Shown here: piece by piece, positions 46,982 to 59,076 of the stretch
How positions within the stretch are numbered: position 1 is the stretch's first letter
Layout of the letters: every line of letters starts with the position of its first letter
Source: Halichondria panicea
Taxonomy: Eukaryota; Porifera; Demospongiae; Suberitida; Halichondriidae
Assembly: GCF_963675165.1 (NCBI RefSeq)
Contig: NC_087377.1
Span: 2,464,824-2,528,823, forward strand
Direction: 5' to 3'
DNA: 64,000 nucleotides
The notes under the pieces: model-generated
The model's input: only the letters and a program-made list of their open reading frames with translations
Told to the model about the DNA's origin: nothing
The model's database searches: none
Position numbers and translations under genes: made by a program

Positions 46982-49900
46982 TTCAACCACATGAGACGAT
47001 AGTGACAGCGACTACAGCTCAGTTGAGTCAAGAGCGCTCGGATGAAGCTCTTCTCCAGTTGTCTACCGAGATTGCTGTCTATGACAGATACAAGCACAGG
47101 CTGGGCCTCAGTAATGCTGAGATTAGTGCTATCGATCGGACTGTTGATAACATCCCAGGGAGGTTTCACGCTGCTCTAAAGAAGTGGAAGAGTAAAAGCA
47201 TCATTCTCGACTATCCATCCAATTCAACAGCTACTTACGATCGATTAGTGGAAATTGCCTCAGAGATTGAGGACGGAGGGGCAGTTCGCAGCATTCACAA
47301 GGCCTGTGTGGAGCATACCAGTGAGTTACCTACTGAATGATCACTTTCACCATTACCTTTGTGAGCTTGCTCGTGTATAATTATAGTGCCACGATAATTA
47401 TAGTGAACTCTGTACAGCATTCTAAATGTTGGCGACATAATTATGATTGTACTGTCAATGTCATTGGTATACAGCTCTCTCCTTGCATGTTTCCACGCTT
47501 TTTGGTGCTTTTCCTGCCCAGTCCTGTAACTTTTTACGGCTCTGCTATAATGCAGCCATTAATTTTAGACTTGAACTTTTGGCAAGTATTTTAATAAAGA
47601 TTACGTCATTATTAACTTTTTGGCTTTGTGTTCCAACCTCCTCTGGTATTACATAACCAGTGTACACAGTGTTTACTTCCTCTGCCCACAATCACAGCAG
47701 AACTCTTACAACCGCATCGCCTGTCTAATCATAGATTGAATAGCGGAAGTAGCGTCACGTGACATTTTACATTGAATTTGCAGCATGGCACCAGAGAGCC
47801 TTTGATGTCAATCCGTGTTACGGTTGCTCAACACGCAGGAAACGAAATTAATGTTTCATGAATTATGATCACTATAAAAGATATTCAGAGCCCCCCTAAA
47901 ACGTTTTTTCTCATGCCCCCTAATGGTGAGCTTCAGTTAATTGGAAAATAAAAAATACATTTTTGTGAAGATAGCTAGAGGTACAAAACGTTCTTTGTCA
48001 CGCTATGAAATCTTTATGTACTTAGAATGCTTCTAGTATAGCTAAGACTGTGCAACTCATCGGTGTACTGTGTCCCATAATTATGGTTTCAAGTGTCAGT
48101 TGGAAGTGCAAGTTTAGTACAAATGCAGTATAATCTAGCAGACAGTCGAAGGTACTCAACGTTAGATACATAGCCCCCCCCGGCGTAATGCAGATATAAT
48201 TCAAGGTAACTTCAATCCCTCTGCCTATTCAATCTATTGTCTAATATACATTGAAGGTTGCTATCAGGGGATCCACTTTGGAATTTTAGCACTATATACA
48301 GGTCAATCTTGATTAAATTAGCTAGCTTCAGTCTAAATGATTTGAGTATACATAGCTTGATCGTAACATTGTGTAATTACAACAACTGTAAGTGCGGGAC
48401 TCTTGTGTATGACTGTTATATTGTCATATCCTCCTCACAGGTAATGCAGTGACTCCACTAGCCACTCCACACACAACCACTCAGTCAGGTAGCAGATACT
48501 GTGCATTGGTTTGTATTGTCAACATTACATCTGTATACGGTTCTAATAGGAAATGATGTCATCAGTTAACAATGTATGTTTCATCTGTACAGCTCATGAG
48601 ACGACAGCGACTGCAGCTCAGTTGAGTCGTGAGTGCTCCGATGAAGCTCTTCTCCAGTTGTCTACTGAGATTGCTGGCTATGACAGATACAAGTACAGGC
48701 TGGGCTTCAGTGATGCTGAGATTGGTGCTATCGATCGGAGTCCTTCCATCGTTGATAACATTCCAGGGAGGTTTCACGCTGCTCTAAAGAAGTGGAAGAG
48801 TAAAAGCATCATTCTCGACAATCCATCCAATTCAACAGCTACTTACGATCGATTAGTGGAGATTGCTACAAAGATTGAGGACGGAGAGGCAGTTCGCAGC
48901 ATTCACAAGGCCTGTGTGGAGCATACCAGTGAGTTACCTACTGAATGATCACTTTCACCATTACCTTTGTGAGCTTGCTCGTGTATAATTATAGTGCCAC
49001 GATAATTATAGTGAACTCTGTACAGCATTCTAAATGTTGGCGACATAATTATGATTGTACTGTCAATGTCATTGGTATACAGCTCTCTCCTTGCATGTTT
49101 CCACGCTTTTTGGTGCTTTCCCTGCATGCCCAATCCTATAACTTTTCACATTGCAAGTGCATGTGTTTGTTGGAACTTGATTTCTAGTGTGAAGGGATTA
49201 AGCTTATAATTAAGGGAACCACTTGGGAATGATGCAATGAGCGGCTATATAGGGGAGGCTAGCTTGTTCGCTGTAAAAGCTGGCACACGCAAAGTAATCA
49301 CGCGTGACATACGTAATAATTGTACAAGTATAAAAATTATAGTCAATGTAAGTTCAGTATTCTAAAGTGGTTGAGTGTATATATAGCCTTACAGTTGTAT
49401 TGTGTACATACATGGTCTCGTATGTGGTGTATAGTTCAGAGTATTATAAGCTACTACGTGCGTTACATTGTCATTGTAAGGTACTTTGATCTGTACAGTT
49501 CAACCACATCAGACGATAGTGATAGCGACTGCCGCTCAGTTGAGTAGTGAGTGCTCGGATGAAGCTCTTCTTCAGTTGTCTACCGAGATTGCTGGCTATG
49601 ACAGATACAAGCTCAGGCTGGGCCTCAGTGATGCCAAGATTGACGCTATCGATAAGTGTCCTTCCATGGTCGATAATATCCCAGGGAGATTTCTCGCTGC
49701 TCTGAAGATGTGGAAGAGTAAAAGTATTCTCGAAATGTATCCATTGAATTCAACAGCTACTTACGATCGATTAGTGGAGATTGCCTCAGAGATTGAGGAC
49801 GGAGAGGCAGTTTGCAGCATTCACAAGGCCTGTGTGGAGCATACATGTGAGTTACAAATGTACCTAGTTTATGATCACTTTGACCATTACCTTTGTGAGC

Positions 49901-50067
49901 TTGCTTGTCAGTACAGTAGTGCCATGCAATAGTGAATTGTATAATTATAGTAAGAACAGCATTCCAAGTGTTTGCAATACACACTGTCAAAATGGTATTG
50001 GATATATACTGCAAGTGTAGGTTTGCTAGTTGCTGACTCTTGTGTCTCCCTCCCTCCTCATGCAGGA
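46982..50067 (+). CDS. Orphan block of death-domain exons, unit 2 copy
   Basis: Exons 46982-47320, 48441-48488, 48593-48928, 49499-49846 and a last one from 50066. One silent base differs from unit 1 (T at 23866, C at 47066, in the codon before Glu of LSTEIAV). Because this block lies downstream of the unit 2 ROC gene's own terminal exon (40792), it could only be used by read-through splicing or an unseen promoter. Confidence 0.6.
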
Positions 50068-50499
50068 CTGGAGGTCATGGATCAGTCAAGACCATCATAC
50101 ACTACCAACACTTAGACACTTAGGACAATGGCCTGGATTTATCTATTTTAAGTTTGTTTACTTGCTCTTGTTATTTATTTTGTGTGTGCAATTGAATTAT
50201 TCTCCTCTAGACATCCTCTCCATTGTAGTTGGTATGGGATCACTTCAGTTGCAGCGTCTTGTTAGAGTTAGTGTCTTTAGGGAAAGCAATAATTACGACC
50301 ATTACCTACTCACGGTGAATCTGCCAGCAGGTGTCAGTCTAGTACAGTACAGTGCAGTGCAGTGCATGCTAGTGGCGGTGCTATAGGATAAGAATGGATG
50401 AATGCATGAAAGGATGGAGGTGAGGGGAAATGCTTTGTAGAGACGGTACCTGTTATAGGCTCCTAATAATGATCTTCCACTGTTTTTGTTCATAATTAT

Positions 50500-50821
50500 G
50501 CACCTATCAATGTGTTGCCCCACTACCCCCCCCCCCCCCCCCCCCCCGGGACATACGAGGGGATTTGACTCAATTTGACCTGACATTTTGGCCCCATACT
50601 GGGGGATTTGGCCTGGCTTTGCGTAGTAAAGACTGCTTTTATAGCCTGTTTTTATGCAGGCAACTGCTTGGGGCTTAAAACCCCCCTGTTGACTGGGGGA
50701 TTTGAACACAGAATCCTCCCCCACCTGGGGGAATTTGACCTGAGGTATGGTCAAATCCCCCATATAACCCCGACCACTCCCGGGGGGGCCGGGGGGGGTG
50801 GGGCAACACATTGATAGGTGC
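50500..50821. mobile_element. MITE with 'gcacctatcaatgtgttgcccc' ends, unit 2 copy
   Basis: Identical to 27300-27621, including the length of the long C run. Confidence 0.8.
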
Positions 50822-51360
50822 ATTATTTCCCGATAGTACTGCTTGCCCATGTGTTAGACTTTATTGGTGGAGGGTGCTCAATATTGAGCAACCATACGCT
50901 AGCTGAGTTGGCATGGGCTGAGAGATTTCCCTATGTCATGGTATTTTAAACTACAGTATGGTATATACCATATAAGGCCAAGGATTAGCTTGAGGTTCGC
51001 TTGGTAAATGTCGCTTGCACCTATAATAAGTGTGTGTATGGGGGGGGGGGTAGATATGTGTTACTGGTGGTGCCAGTAATATCTTTATACGTACATGCAT
51101 GTATGGACATGTGGGACTATTGGAGGTCTGACCTTTCACTAATTATGACCTTTTAATGACATTCTACCAAATTGCTTGATAGCTTATTGTAGCTACAATT
51201 ACTGATAATTGTACTTCCTCAAAGCATTCCACTAGAAAAGGGGATGATCTTTGCTTTGTTTACTGTGAAAGGGGACACCTCTCTGAAAAGGGGGAGGATC
51301 TGAGCAATGTTTACTGATAAACAAGGCTGAAAGGGGCGAAATTTCCATAAACTATTCTTT

Positions 51361-52738
51361 ATGTGTGGTCCCACTGTGTGCACTGTAGCTATAGTGTACA
51401 GAGCCTATAGTGTGGTCCCACTGTGTGCACTGTAGCTAGTGTACAGAGCCTATAGTGTGGTCCCACTGTGTGCACTGTAGCTAGTGTACAGAGCCTATAG
51501 TGTGGCCCCACTGTGTGCACTGTAGCTAGTGTACAGAGCCTATAGTGTGGTCCCACTGTGTGCACTGTAGCTAGTGTACAGAGCCTATAGTGTGGTCCCC
51601 ACTGTGTGCACTGTAGCTAGTGTACAGAGCCTATAGTGTGGTTCCACTGTGTGCACTGTGTGCACTGTAGCTAGTGTACAGAGCCTATAGTGTGGTCCCA
51701 CTGTGTACACTGTAGCTAGTGTACAGAGCCTATAGTGTGGTCCCCACTGTGTTTACACTGTAGCTAGTGTACAGAGCCTATAGTGTGGTTCCACTGTGTG
51801 CACTGTAGCTGGTGTCCAGAGCCTATAGTGTGGTCCCACTGTGTACACTGTAGCTAGTGTACAGAGCCTATAGTGTGGTCCCACTGTGTGCACTGTAGCT
51901 AGTGTACAGAGCCTATAGTGTGGTCCCACTGTGTACACTGTAGCTAGTGTACAGAGCCTATAGTGTGGTCCCCACTGTGTTTACACTGTAGCTAGTGTAC
52001 GGAGCCTATAGTGTGGTCCCCACTGTGCGCACTGTAGCTAGTGTACGGAGCCTATAGTGTGGTCCCCACTGTGTGCACTATAGCTAGTGTACAGAGCCTA
52101 TAGTGTGGTTCCACTGTGTGCACTGTGTGCACTGTAGCTAGTGTACAGAGCCTATAGTGTGGTCCCACTGTGTACACTGTAGCTAGTGTACAGAGCCTAT
52201 AGTGTGGTCCCCACTGTGTTTACACTGTAGCTAGTGTACAGAGCCTATAGTGTGGTTCCACTGTGTGCACTGTAGCTGGTGTCCAGAGCCTATAGTGTGG
52301 TCCCACTGTGTACACTGTAGCTAGTGTACAGAGCCTATAGTGTGGTCCCACTGTGTGCACTGTAGCTAGTGTACAGAGCCTATAGTGTGGTCCCACTGTG
52401 TACACTGTAGCTAGTGTACAGAGCCTATAGTGTGGTCCCCACTGTGTTTACACTGTAGCTAGTGTACGGAGCCTATAGTGTGGTCCCCACTGTGCGCACT
52501 GTAGCTAGTGTACGGAGCCTATAGTGTGGTCCCCACTGTGTGCACTATAGCTAGTGTACAGAGCCTATAGTGTGGTCCCACTGTGTGCACTATAGCTAGT
52601 GTACAGAGCCTGTAGTGTGGTCCCTATACTGTGTGCACTGTAGCTAGTGTACAGAGCCTATAGTGTGGTCCCCACTGTGTGCACTATAGCTAGTGTACAG
52701 AGCCTATAGTGTGGTCCCCACTGTGAGCACTGTAGCTA
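51361..52738. repeat. 45-bp minisatellite, unit 2 copy
   Basis: Identical in unit number, order and variants to 28161-29538, including the 467-bp higher-order repeat (51641-52107 and 52108-52574). Confidence 0.9.
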
Positions 52739-52977
52739 TACGTGGTGGACTAATATGGTTTGCATTTCAATTGTAGTGAATGTGGGCTGTCTAGTCATCA
52801 AGTCTGTGGAATGTGGGGGATGAGTGGTGGTATGCGCTTAACCAATTTCATTGAACCATGTTAAGTTAAGTATAAACACGTTTACTAGTGATACTCATTT
52901 GAAAGCTCTCAATGAGACGAATCTTATAATACCCATATCATCACACCCTCACACAACACACACCCGCCCACACACAG

Positions 52978-53527
52978 GCACTGGGCATACTACTGTTCAA
53001 GCTGTGCTTCATGGATACTCCATTTGGTGACAACCCTCTAGCCATGGTCAGTGCTCAGTACAGCATTCCTGAAGACTCTCCCTACACACAAGACCTGCAC
53101 AACTTGAGAGGTAAGACCACACCCACACACACAATCCTAGTGAAATGTAGCCAGGTTTATGCATAATTATGTTAACTCTAAGCCTATAATTATAAAGACT
53201 ATTGATAGTGAGTTTTTTCTTTGTGAAATGGACCTGTTTTCAGAGCTAACTTTGAGAACACACACTAGCTACAGGTGCTATGATATTCTGCCAGCCTCAA
53301 GTGTATTGCTCTATTATTATAATGATACGTATAATTATTGTCCCCTTTGTAGGCATCATCTGTTGACCTCTGACCCTGAGCTGCGTCCCAGTATCTGGCA
53401 AGTGTGTGAGGTGGTGTCCAGGATCACAGGAACCACCAACCATGTCACTAAAATGTACTGGGACGAAGCTCAGAGTCAGAGGTCAACAATAAGCTCTATA
53501 TTTATATACCATTGGATTCGTTCTTAA
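52978..53527 (+). pseudogene. AAK1/BIKE-like kinase C-lobe fragment, unit 2 copy
   Basis: Identical to 29778-30327, with the same phase conflict at the exon junction. Confidence 0.65.
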
Positions 53528-53706
53528 AAAGCGCTTCTATCTGTATGCTGTAGAGCTGATAAGCTCCAACCAGCTAACAGTTAGCTGTTTTCGTAGCCTT
53601 AAAATTGTTACTAAACGCAATAATTATTAATGCTTGCCTATTTCTAGCACTACGGTACCTCCATGTACTACATGTACTACATGTATAATTATTTTTTATT
53701 GTGCAG

Positions 53707-54584
53707 CTAAAAGGTGTCCTCATAAATAGAACACAAATAGAAGATTGGATTAAAGGTACGTTTTTGCACATGAATTATTATTGGCACACACCACCCACGC
53801 ACTGCACACATGTTTACGGCCTCACACACACACACCCCCACACACACCCACTCCACACATCACACAGGCGAGACACAGACATACACATGACTCGTCACTA
53901 CCACCATTCGTGTTTCCCTATGATCTCGGTTACAAGAGGAACTTATCTCAAGTCATTAATTGGTCTGGGCGTAGTCAGGGCAATGGCCTCGAGTGGCAAG
54001 TGGCCAAAGGATGTTTAGAATTTTCACTGACTGTTGAACAATTAGAACAAAAGAAACTCAAGCGAAAGCAAGCAGTAAGTCATTGACACGTATTGTATTT
54101 TTTTATTAAATTGTTGCGTTTGTCCTAGGTGACTTGCCGAATTAAACAAGATTATTCTGGTTCTAGTTGCCCTTTAAACTTTGGACTCTTGCTGTGTCTG
54201 TGTACCCCACGCTTTGAACCAAAGATCAAGGTTCAAGAGGGTGATGTGTTCAGTGTCACGCGATGGGGTCGGTACTGGGTCTATGGTGACAAGACGCTAT
54301 CAGAAGGTTCGTAGATAATAATTTATTACTTTGATTTGCAGAGGCTAGCTATTCTTTGATGGTCGATATCTTCAATTAGGATTGTCCAATTACAAATCTA
54401 AAGGACTATAATAGCAAGAGTTCAATGAACTCTTGATAATAGATGTCACTTAGCGATTGCTTGCAGGCCTAAACTTCTAAATGTTTTCGTAGCTAAATTT
54501 AAGCGGCCATAACTTGTATGTGTTGCAAACATCCGATTCCCCAAAAATAATCGATAAAAAAGTTTATTATACATCCCCCACATG

Positions 54585-54619
<35 letters not shown>

Positions 54620-54812
54620 ACACACACACACGCACACACACACGCACACAGCTCTGTCTGAGAAAGGTGTGGTGGTGCGTGGATGGTTCCCTCGTTCCTG
54701 CGTGGTTGCCATAGATACCAGTGATGACTCAGAGGAGGTCACTTCAGATGACCCGGGGTCAGAGGTCAAATCAAAAGTCGTCAAGAGGAGAAAAGAACAA
54801 TCGAAACAATGA
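53707..54812 (+). pseudogene. ZDHHC6: ZDHHC6 3' part, unit 2 copy
   Basis: Exons 53707-53755, 53868-54074, 54129-54306 and 54652-54812, identical to unit 1. The CA tract lies at 54584-54650. Confidence 0.75.
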
Positions 54813-55103
54813 ACTGTAGAACAATAATTATAGCTGATGATGTTAAACAATGGAAAATATGGGTAAGATATGATTATAATTATGACCAGGCGGAGTACAT
54901 GTACTAGCACTAGCACTAGCTCCATCTCGAGGCTACCGAGTTGATAGTCTGAAATACCCGCCTCAACCTAAAAGCTGATTTGACACAATCAGCTTCATTC
55001 CGGAAATACCTGAAATACAGAAAGCGGGTGTGGCACTTTGCTGAAAAGGGGCGAACTGAGACAAAGAAAGCTCAAGTGTGTCTATCAGTAAAGCTTCAAT
55101 ATA

Positions 55104-57748
55104 ATGGCTACTGGGCAAGACTCCGGGTGAGTGAACATGTAGACTATAATTACTACTCATGGTAGCACCTTGTGATTGCATGGAGGGAGGCTCATTCCAT
55201 TAGTAGAGTCAGAGCTGGCTATGATCAGAGGTGGAACACTGTACAGCAAAGTGACAGCTGGATATGTGCATGGTGTCACTTGTATAAACTATATACACAT
55301 ATCAAGTAATTCTCTGTATGACTGACCCCCCAACCATCTATATATTTTATACAGCGCTCAAAAGAAGCTAGCCGAGGACTTATACGAGGCCGAGGACTTA
55401 TACGAGGCTGTAGACGAACGTGACGTCGTCAAAGTTAGGTCTCTGTTGGGACATGGGGCAGACCCCAACCACCAGCTCTACTGGAGTGACGAGTGGGGAT
55501 ACAAGAAGCCTCCATTACACTTGGCTTGTGATAAGGGCCACCTTGAGATTGCGAAGACACTTGTTACCCATGGAGCTCGGACTGATAAAGGTGATGGGAC
55601 GTACAGCAAGACTCCACTTCACTGGGCATGCCAGGGAGGTGATAAGGAGATGGTGCAGTACCTGATCCAAGAGCTCAAATGTAGCACTGGTAAGCAGTCG
55701 TGTATTAATAAAATAATGTTTCTCCGTATCTAAATTTAAACAGTATAAATCCCACTTGGAGTCTGTATCATAGCAACTGGGTGGGGTTTAACTACCATAA
55801 TCTCCGCATTCCTCATAAACTCCCTTGCCTTGAGGGAACATAATAATTATGTAGGCCTATAGCGAAAAAATGTTTAGAGATTAATTTGTGTTAAATTTGC
55901 TTATATTTTACGTAGTAAAACATTTGCAATGTACGTACGTTAGTACAGTATTACTTATGCTTTTGTGTATGATGTATTTTACAGTTGAAAAATTGTCCTG
56001 ATTTGGTTGAATTACTGTACTTGACCATTTTGTTTCTCCTTTCACCATAATAATTAGTATCTGTGTGATAGTTGAACTCTGTTCCACAACAGACGTGAGG
56101 GATAAGGATAACATGACTCCTCTTCATCAGGCTTGTATATGGGGAAATAAAGACGTGGTACAGTATCTGGTGGAGGAGAGGAAGATGGATGTTGGTGAGA
56201 TTTAGTGTGCTCTTGATAGTCTAGCTCTGTATTTGTTCCCATAGCTTCTACTGTTTGTCTTTGCTTCTGCCCAGTTGATATTAGACACAGATTCTGTGTA
56301 ACTACCGTATAGCGCGAAATTTTCGAGGCACTTATATTTCGTGGATTGGCCTCTAAAAACAATTCGTTGCACAATGTTCGCGGAATGACTGCTTACCGGA
56401 AGCCACACCTTTAAATCTTTGCAAGTTATAGCAGATAATAGAACAATTTTTGTAGACTTAATTTTTGTGTAGCCACGAAATCCGCGAAAATTAAGCCCCT
56501 CGAAAATTTTGCGCTATACGGTATTTTGTTTGACTCTGTGTAATGTACAGATGTGAGGGATGGTGAGGGACAGTCACCACTGGACAATGCTCTGAAGGGT
56601 TCTGATGTTGTGTGTTATGAGGACTGTATGGATGTTGCCCTCTACCTGATGAGCCGTGGCTGTGCATGTGGTGATGAGGACAAAGCCAGGTTACTCTGTG
56701 AGGCATGTGACCTTGGCGAGCTGGGTGTCGTGAAGGAACTTGTTGAGCAATACAAAGTTGACCCCAACAGTAAGTATTAGTATGTACTTCGTGGAGAAGG
56801 CCAACTGTGATATCAGTGAGTACAACACAACCACCATGCAGTGTTATACCTTTGTTTCTACACCCACTCTTGCTCAGGTGTAACTGACTTTAATGGCAAG
56901 ACTCCTCTTGACCTTGCTACACAGGAGGGTCACACTGAAATTGTTGACTACCTCAAGTCTCTACCACAACAATGTAAGCTCACTAGGATCATGAGTACAC
57001 AGTGTGGTCCAATACAGCTACTCTCTCTATACAGCTGCTGTGACTGGAGACACTGACTCCAGGAGTGACGAGAATGGACCACCACCAACAAAGAAACGAA
57101 AAAGTAACTATTATCTCATGTGCACGTACATCTTAATTCATCTCTACCATTTATACGTCCCCGTCTCTCACACACACACCACACCCACACTTATACACAC
57201 ACACACATCCTCCCACCACACACACACACACACGCCCACACAGGTGCCCAGCAAGTGACTCTGAGAGTGTGTCCTAACTGTAAGGAGAGCTGTCACATCC
57301 GCTGCAAGAAATGTCCCGAATGTGAGCACGAGTTCCCTCCTTCCAGTAAGAGCAGGGCCAAACCTGACCAGGATATTGTGAAAAACCCTTCAAACCTACT
57401 GCAGATACTACAGAAAAAGGTCACTATACAGTACACACTTTATACCAAGAGTATATTAGGCATATGCGGAGAGTAACGTGACTTCCTGTATCTTTCATGG
57501 GCTTGGAATTTGCACACTGACCAATCCAAGCGTGGGTGATGTAAATGTGAAAGTAGATTACATCACCCACACTAGGATTGGTCAGTGTGCAAATTCCAAG
57601 CTTGTGACAGATACAGGAAGTCACGTTACTCTCCGCATACATCTGATATACAGTATCCTGACAGTACATACTTTATACTGTTAATATTGTATTGTACAGC
57701 CTTTAATTCACCACATCAAACAACCCCCCCCCCCACACACACACACAA

Positions 57749-57810
<62 letters not shown>

Positions 57811-57856
57811 CGCGCACACCACCCACACACACACACCACCCACACACACACACCAT

Positions 57857-57921
<65 letters not shown>

Positions 57922-58704
57922 GACCAACTGTCTCTGTTAGGATTTGACATTGTCGTACTAGTGCACAGAGATTCAAGCAAATCACATGACACGCCCAGTC
58001 GCTCACGCCACACCTACAGGAAGTTTGTGACCCCCGGACTGGCCGAGAGCTTTGTTGAATCTCCTCTGGTGTACGGCAGTTGGAAAGATTTCTGTAGTTC
58101 TGACAAGACCTCAACTGGACACGCTCAGAAATCCAAGAGCCCACGAAAGAAAAAAGGAGTACAAACGAATACCACTACTACCACTCAGGAGGGGGACAGA
58201 TCACATGATACGAGTGGAGTGTCACATGATCAAGGCAATGTATCTCAAGACAGCAATGGTGCCAATACTCAATCACAAGCAGCACAAAGCTCTACTGCTC
58301 TACTCTCTATTAGTGACAACTCAACAACGCTTTGGAATGCAATATCTTCTCTTCGCCAACAAATTGATTCCATACAGTCCAGTTTAAATGCCCCGCCCAC
58401 TCACACGTACCCTCAACACATGTACCCCACAGCTACTGGTTTAATGAACACAGGGCAATCGACCTTTGTACCCGTGCCGGGGGGTGGTCTATTCAATACA
58501 CCACTCCCCAATTTCACTGGACCTTCTTCACACAACTCAATGCTGGGACAGTCATCACGATTTAATGTGAATCCCGTGTCCTTCCCAATGTTTCCATTTT
58601 CACCTGCTCCAGCAAATTATCGTTTCCCTTCATCGATTACACCGTTAGAGTCGTCTAGGCAACCAATAAACTCTGACCCAAACACTGACTCAATAGATCC
58701 GTGA
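55104..58704 (+). CDS. Ankyrin-repeat protein with CxxC zinc ribbon (intact, 601 aa)
   Basis: Eight exons, 55104-55126, 55355-55689, 56093-56194, 56551-56769, 56878-56973, 57035-57103, 57244-57419 and 57919-58704, sum to exactly 602 codons with every junction in phase. Residues 1-281 carry about seven ankyrin repeats and end in PTKKRK. Residues 282-340 hold a four-Cys ribbon, CPNCKESCHIRCKKCPEC followed by EHEFP, like UPF0547-type zinc ribbons. The last exon starts with a conserved-looking LLGFDIVVLVHRDSS and TPGLAESFVESPLVYGSW, then a Ser/Thr/Gln/Pro-rich, probably disordered tail with PRKKKG. Ankyrin plus zinc ribbon plus nuclear-type basic motifs suggests a nuclear protein-interaction role; no enzyme is recognised. 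The first six exons are duplicated in unit 1, the last two are unique. Confidence 0.85.
56303..56523. mobile_element. 221-bp MITE in the ankyrin intron, unit 2 copy
   Basis: Identical to 33103-33323. Confidence 0.85.
57463..57639. mobile_element. 177-bp hairpin MITE in the last intron of the ankyrin gene
   Basis: Arms of about 85 bp: tatgcggagagtaacgtgac... against ...gtcacgttactctccgcata, with cttggaatttgcacactgac inside each arm. It is flanked by similar direct repeats acagtacacactttatac (57428) and acagtacatactttatac (57661), possibly a long target duplication or pre-existing repeat. It is absent from unit 1 because the junction removed this region. Confidence 0.85.
57723..57918. repeat. 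CA/CACC-rich microsatellite at an intron 3' end
   Basis: About 195 bp of C8 followed by (AC)n with CCAC interruptions runs directly into the acceptor acacacag|gtgg of the last ankyrin exon. Apparent long open frames on either strand are repeat artefacts. Confidence 0.9.
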
Positions 58705-58838
58705 ACTTTGCAATAGAATTTGAAGTTATAAAGTCATGTACGTTGTAAAAAATAATTATGCTGTAATTATTTGTTCTGTGCGTACCATATACGCTATAAA
58801 ATACTTGAATCAATTAAATGACTGTGTATCAATTACAT

Positions 58839-58844
58839 AATAAA
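58839..58844 (+). terminator. Poly(A) signal of the ankyrin gene
   Basis: aataaa 135 bp after the stop codon of the 601-aa ankyrin gene. Confidence 0.55.
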
Positions 58845-59076
58845 TAGAAAGTGCTCCCATGGCCATGCTTGCATGCACATGTATAATTTCGAATTCAAAG
58901 AAGGGTATACGAATACATATACATGTAGTTGTACTATTTCACTGTGGGATAAAAGTTCTATTCAAAAAATTATACAGGTACAGCAGCAAATTTAAAAGGT
59001 ATAAAAACTTGCACAATAAAGTATTCCGACTAAACAGTACACTATATACTACAACTGTCTATTGCTGCGTATAGAT

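Larger units (their letters stand above)
34054..57200. repeat. Tandem duplication unit 2 (23.1 kb)
   Basis: Direct copy of 10424-34000. From about 40602 to 57200 it is almost identical to 17401-34000. Entries below in unit 2 are described only where they differ or to record position. Confidence 0.95.

Noticed and set aside
57703..58144. Cys/Val-rich minus-strand frames
   Set aside because: Dinucleotide CA repeat read in frame, opposite a well-supported exon.
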